A DNA stretch of 5,487 bases from Chloroflexota bacterium (GTDB lineage Bacteria; Chloroflexota; Limnocylindria; Limnocylindrales; CSP1-4). Shown piece after piece: positions 4,959 to 5,487 of the stretch; the stretch's first letter is position 1; the number at the start of each line of letters is the position of its first letter. The translations under genes were made by a program, and so were the position numbers. Under the pieces are notes generated by a model. It was not told the DNA's origin, did no database searches, and worked only from the letters and a program-made list of their open reading frames with translations. The stretch covers positions 1 through 5,487 of the forward strand of contig JAJYMP010000604.1 of assembly GCA_021786915.1 (NCBI GenBank). Direction: 5' to 3'.

Positions 4959-5348
4959 CTACGGCAGGATCGATCCCGCGTACGGCTCGACGGTCGGAAT
5001 ACTCCCGTGTGCAGTTTCGGTCACGGCGGCCTCGAGCTCGCGCCGCATGGCGTCGGGGACCTCGGGTGCCGTCCCCTCCTCGAAGTAGACGAGGGCGCGC
5101 AGGAACGCGGCGGCCGGGAACTCGAAGAGCGGCTCGAAGATCGTGGTCGCGTACCCGATGATGTCGGGGAGCCGGTGCTCCTTCCGCAGCAGAGTCGCGA
5201 TGTCGACGTAGTCCCGCCACTCCGACCCATCGAGCACCGCCTTCGCCTTGGTGCCGGCGAGATCGAAGATCAGAAAGGAGGTCCGTGCCGCCACGGGAGG
5301 CCCCGAAACCGCCCACTCCACGCCACGGAGAGTTCGGGTACCCTCCAC
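4959..5348 (-). CDS. AbiEii/AbiGii-like nucleotidyltransferase, C-terminal part only (probable 5'-truncated remnant)
   Basis: A 129-residue ORF from GTG 5348-5346. Residues 25-108 resemble the C-terminal half of AbiEii/AbiGii nucleotidyltransferase toxins: FLIFDLAGTKAKAVLD (K34), EWRDYVDIATLL (D47, D49), a helical stretch and the FLRALVYFEE element, then PDAMRRELEAAV. In this family the N-terminal half holds the nucleotidyltransferase active site (GxS and two aspartates), and full proteins are usually about twice this length. That half is missing, because the divergent zinc-ribbon gene begins just 24 bases upstream of the ORF start. The protein is therefore probably inactive unless it works as a stand-alone domain. 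The first 24 residues are not recognisable and the start has no ribosome binding site. No AbiEi-like antitoxin is visible. Family call moderate, truncation inferred from length and the lost motif. Confidence 0.5.
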   Translation of the reverse strand: MEGTRTLRGVEWAVSGPPVAARTSFLIFDLAGTKAKAVLDGSEWRDYVDIATLLRKEHRLPDIIGYATTIFEPLFEFPAAAFLRALVYFEEGTAPEVPDAMRRELEAAVTETAHGSIPTVEPYAGSILP

Positions 5349-5356
5349 GCACGCAT

Positions 5357-5366
5357 AAGGATGAGG
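5357..5366 (+). promoter_or_regulatory. Ribosome binding site of the zinc-ribbon gene
   Basis: Purine-rich AAGGATGAGG ending six bases before GTG 5373. It supports that GTG, giving a protein starting MICSNCGTEN, over the in-frame ATG at 5361, which sits inside this site and has only a touching AAGG upstream. Confidence 0.45.
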
Positions 5367-5372
5367 CGGGCG

Positions 5373-5487
5373 GTGATCTGTTCGAACTGCGGCACGGAGA
5401 ACCCGGTCGGCGCGAAGTTCTGCACCGAGTGCGCGTCCCGGCTCGCCCAGGTCTGCCCCGCCTGCGGCACCCCCAATCCGGCGTCGG
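5373..5487 (+). CDS. Double zinc-ribbon protein, N-terminus only (probably a cyclase/ATPase-type signalling protein)
   Basis: The gene runs off the right edge; 38 codons are visible. They encode ICSNCGTENPVGAKFCTECA, a first CxxC...CxxC zinc ribbon, followed by the start of a second one (CPACGTPNP). This tandem ribbon opens many large high-GC soil bacterial proteins in which a class III adenylate/guanylate cyclase domain, an ATPase domain and TPR repeats follow. Ribbons alone also occur in membrane and regulatory proteins, so the downstream domains are an inference. GTG 5373 is preferred for its ribosome binding site and because family members usually start directly at the first cysteine motif; ATG 5361 would add four residues. 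It is divergent from the AbiEii-like fragment and is probably a chromosomal gene rather than part of the phage module. Confidence 0.7.
   Translation, partial: MICSNCGTENPVGAKFCTECASRLAQVCPACGTPNPAS

Noticed and set aside
2608..5088. Very long plus-strand open frame opposite the terminase genes
   Set aside because: It is the antisense of TerL and TerS, extremely arginine-rich, with no recognisable domains; long shadow frames are expected at this GC content.
5274..5487. Strong plus-strand AAAGGAGGT at 5274-5282 followed by GTG 5285 and an open frame to the edge
   Set aside because: The translation is proline/arginine-rich and out of phase with the clear zinc-ribbon protein; the site is opposite the coding strand of the AbiEii-like fragment and is probably chance.
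1..5487. CRISPR array, tRNA, rRNA or insertion sequence
   Set aside because: No regularly spaced repeats, no cloverleaf-like sequence, no rRNA motifs and no transposase or terminal inverted repeats were found by eye.
5373..5487. Relationship between the right-edge zinc ribbons and the TerL zinc ribbons
   Set aside because: Cysteine spacing and flanking residues differ (CxxCGTENPVGAKFCxxC versus CxxC-x11-CPxCGT), so they appear to be unrelated ribbons rather than copies.

Overview
This is a very GC-rich bacterial stretch (roughly 70% G+C by eye) that looks like a compact phage-derived island or decayed prophage next to chromosomal genes. Phage content is shown by a small/large terminase pair, a phage-type HNH endonuclease, a RecB/Cas4-like PD-(D/E)XK nuclease and an XRE repressor. 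No portal, capsid, tail or integrase gene is visible. The host is probably a high-GC soil or sediment lineage. The right-edge gene has the double zinc-ribbon N-terminus common in class III cyclase/ATPase proteins of Actinomycetota and Rokubacteria-like bacteria, but this taxonomic guess is inference.

Layout from left to right. (1) 1-443, minus: an HNH nuclease whose frame runs into a Fis/NtrC-type helix-turn-helix at the window edge. It was found by translating the open minus frame by hand. An exact 24-bp in-frame tandem duplication lies near its start. (2) 460-1380, minus: the PD-(D/E)XK nuclease, only 16 bases upstream of the HNH start, so probably one operon. (3) 1381-1451: a divergent control region with two matching 13-bp operator-like palindromes 42 bp apart and a minus-strand promoter that fits a leaderless message. 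(4) 1452-1907, plus: the XRE repressor. (5) 1908-2175: no firm gene, but coding-like composition on the minus strand in phase with the terminase. (6) 2176-4008, minus: the terminase large subunit with an unusual C-terminal extension carrying two near-identical zinc ribbons. (7) 4009-4389, minus: the terminase small subunit, with its start reassigned to a GTG behind a good ribosome binding site, preceded by an overlapping small ORF (4379-4591). (8) 4680-5348, minus: a decay zone with a frameshifted 62-codon gene and the C-terminal part of an AbiEii-like nucleotidyltransferase. (9) 5373-5487, plus: the start of a double zinc-ribbon protein, probably a host gene.

How they may work together (inference): the XRE protein would occupy the paired operators, repressing the divergent PD-(D/E)XK/HNH nuclease operon and its own gene, as in a lysogeny switch. 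The terminase pair forms a separate, translationally coupled packaging cassette. The missing portal, the truncated or frameshifted right flank and the possible HNH/Fis junction at the left suggest either a stripped-down satellite-like element or a prophage remnant keeping mainly packaging and nuclease genes.
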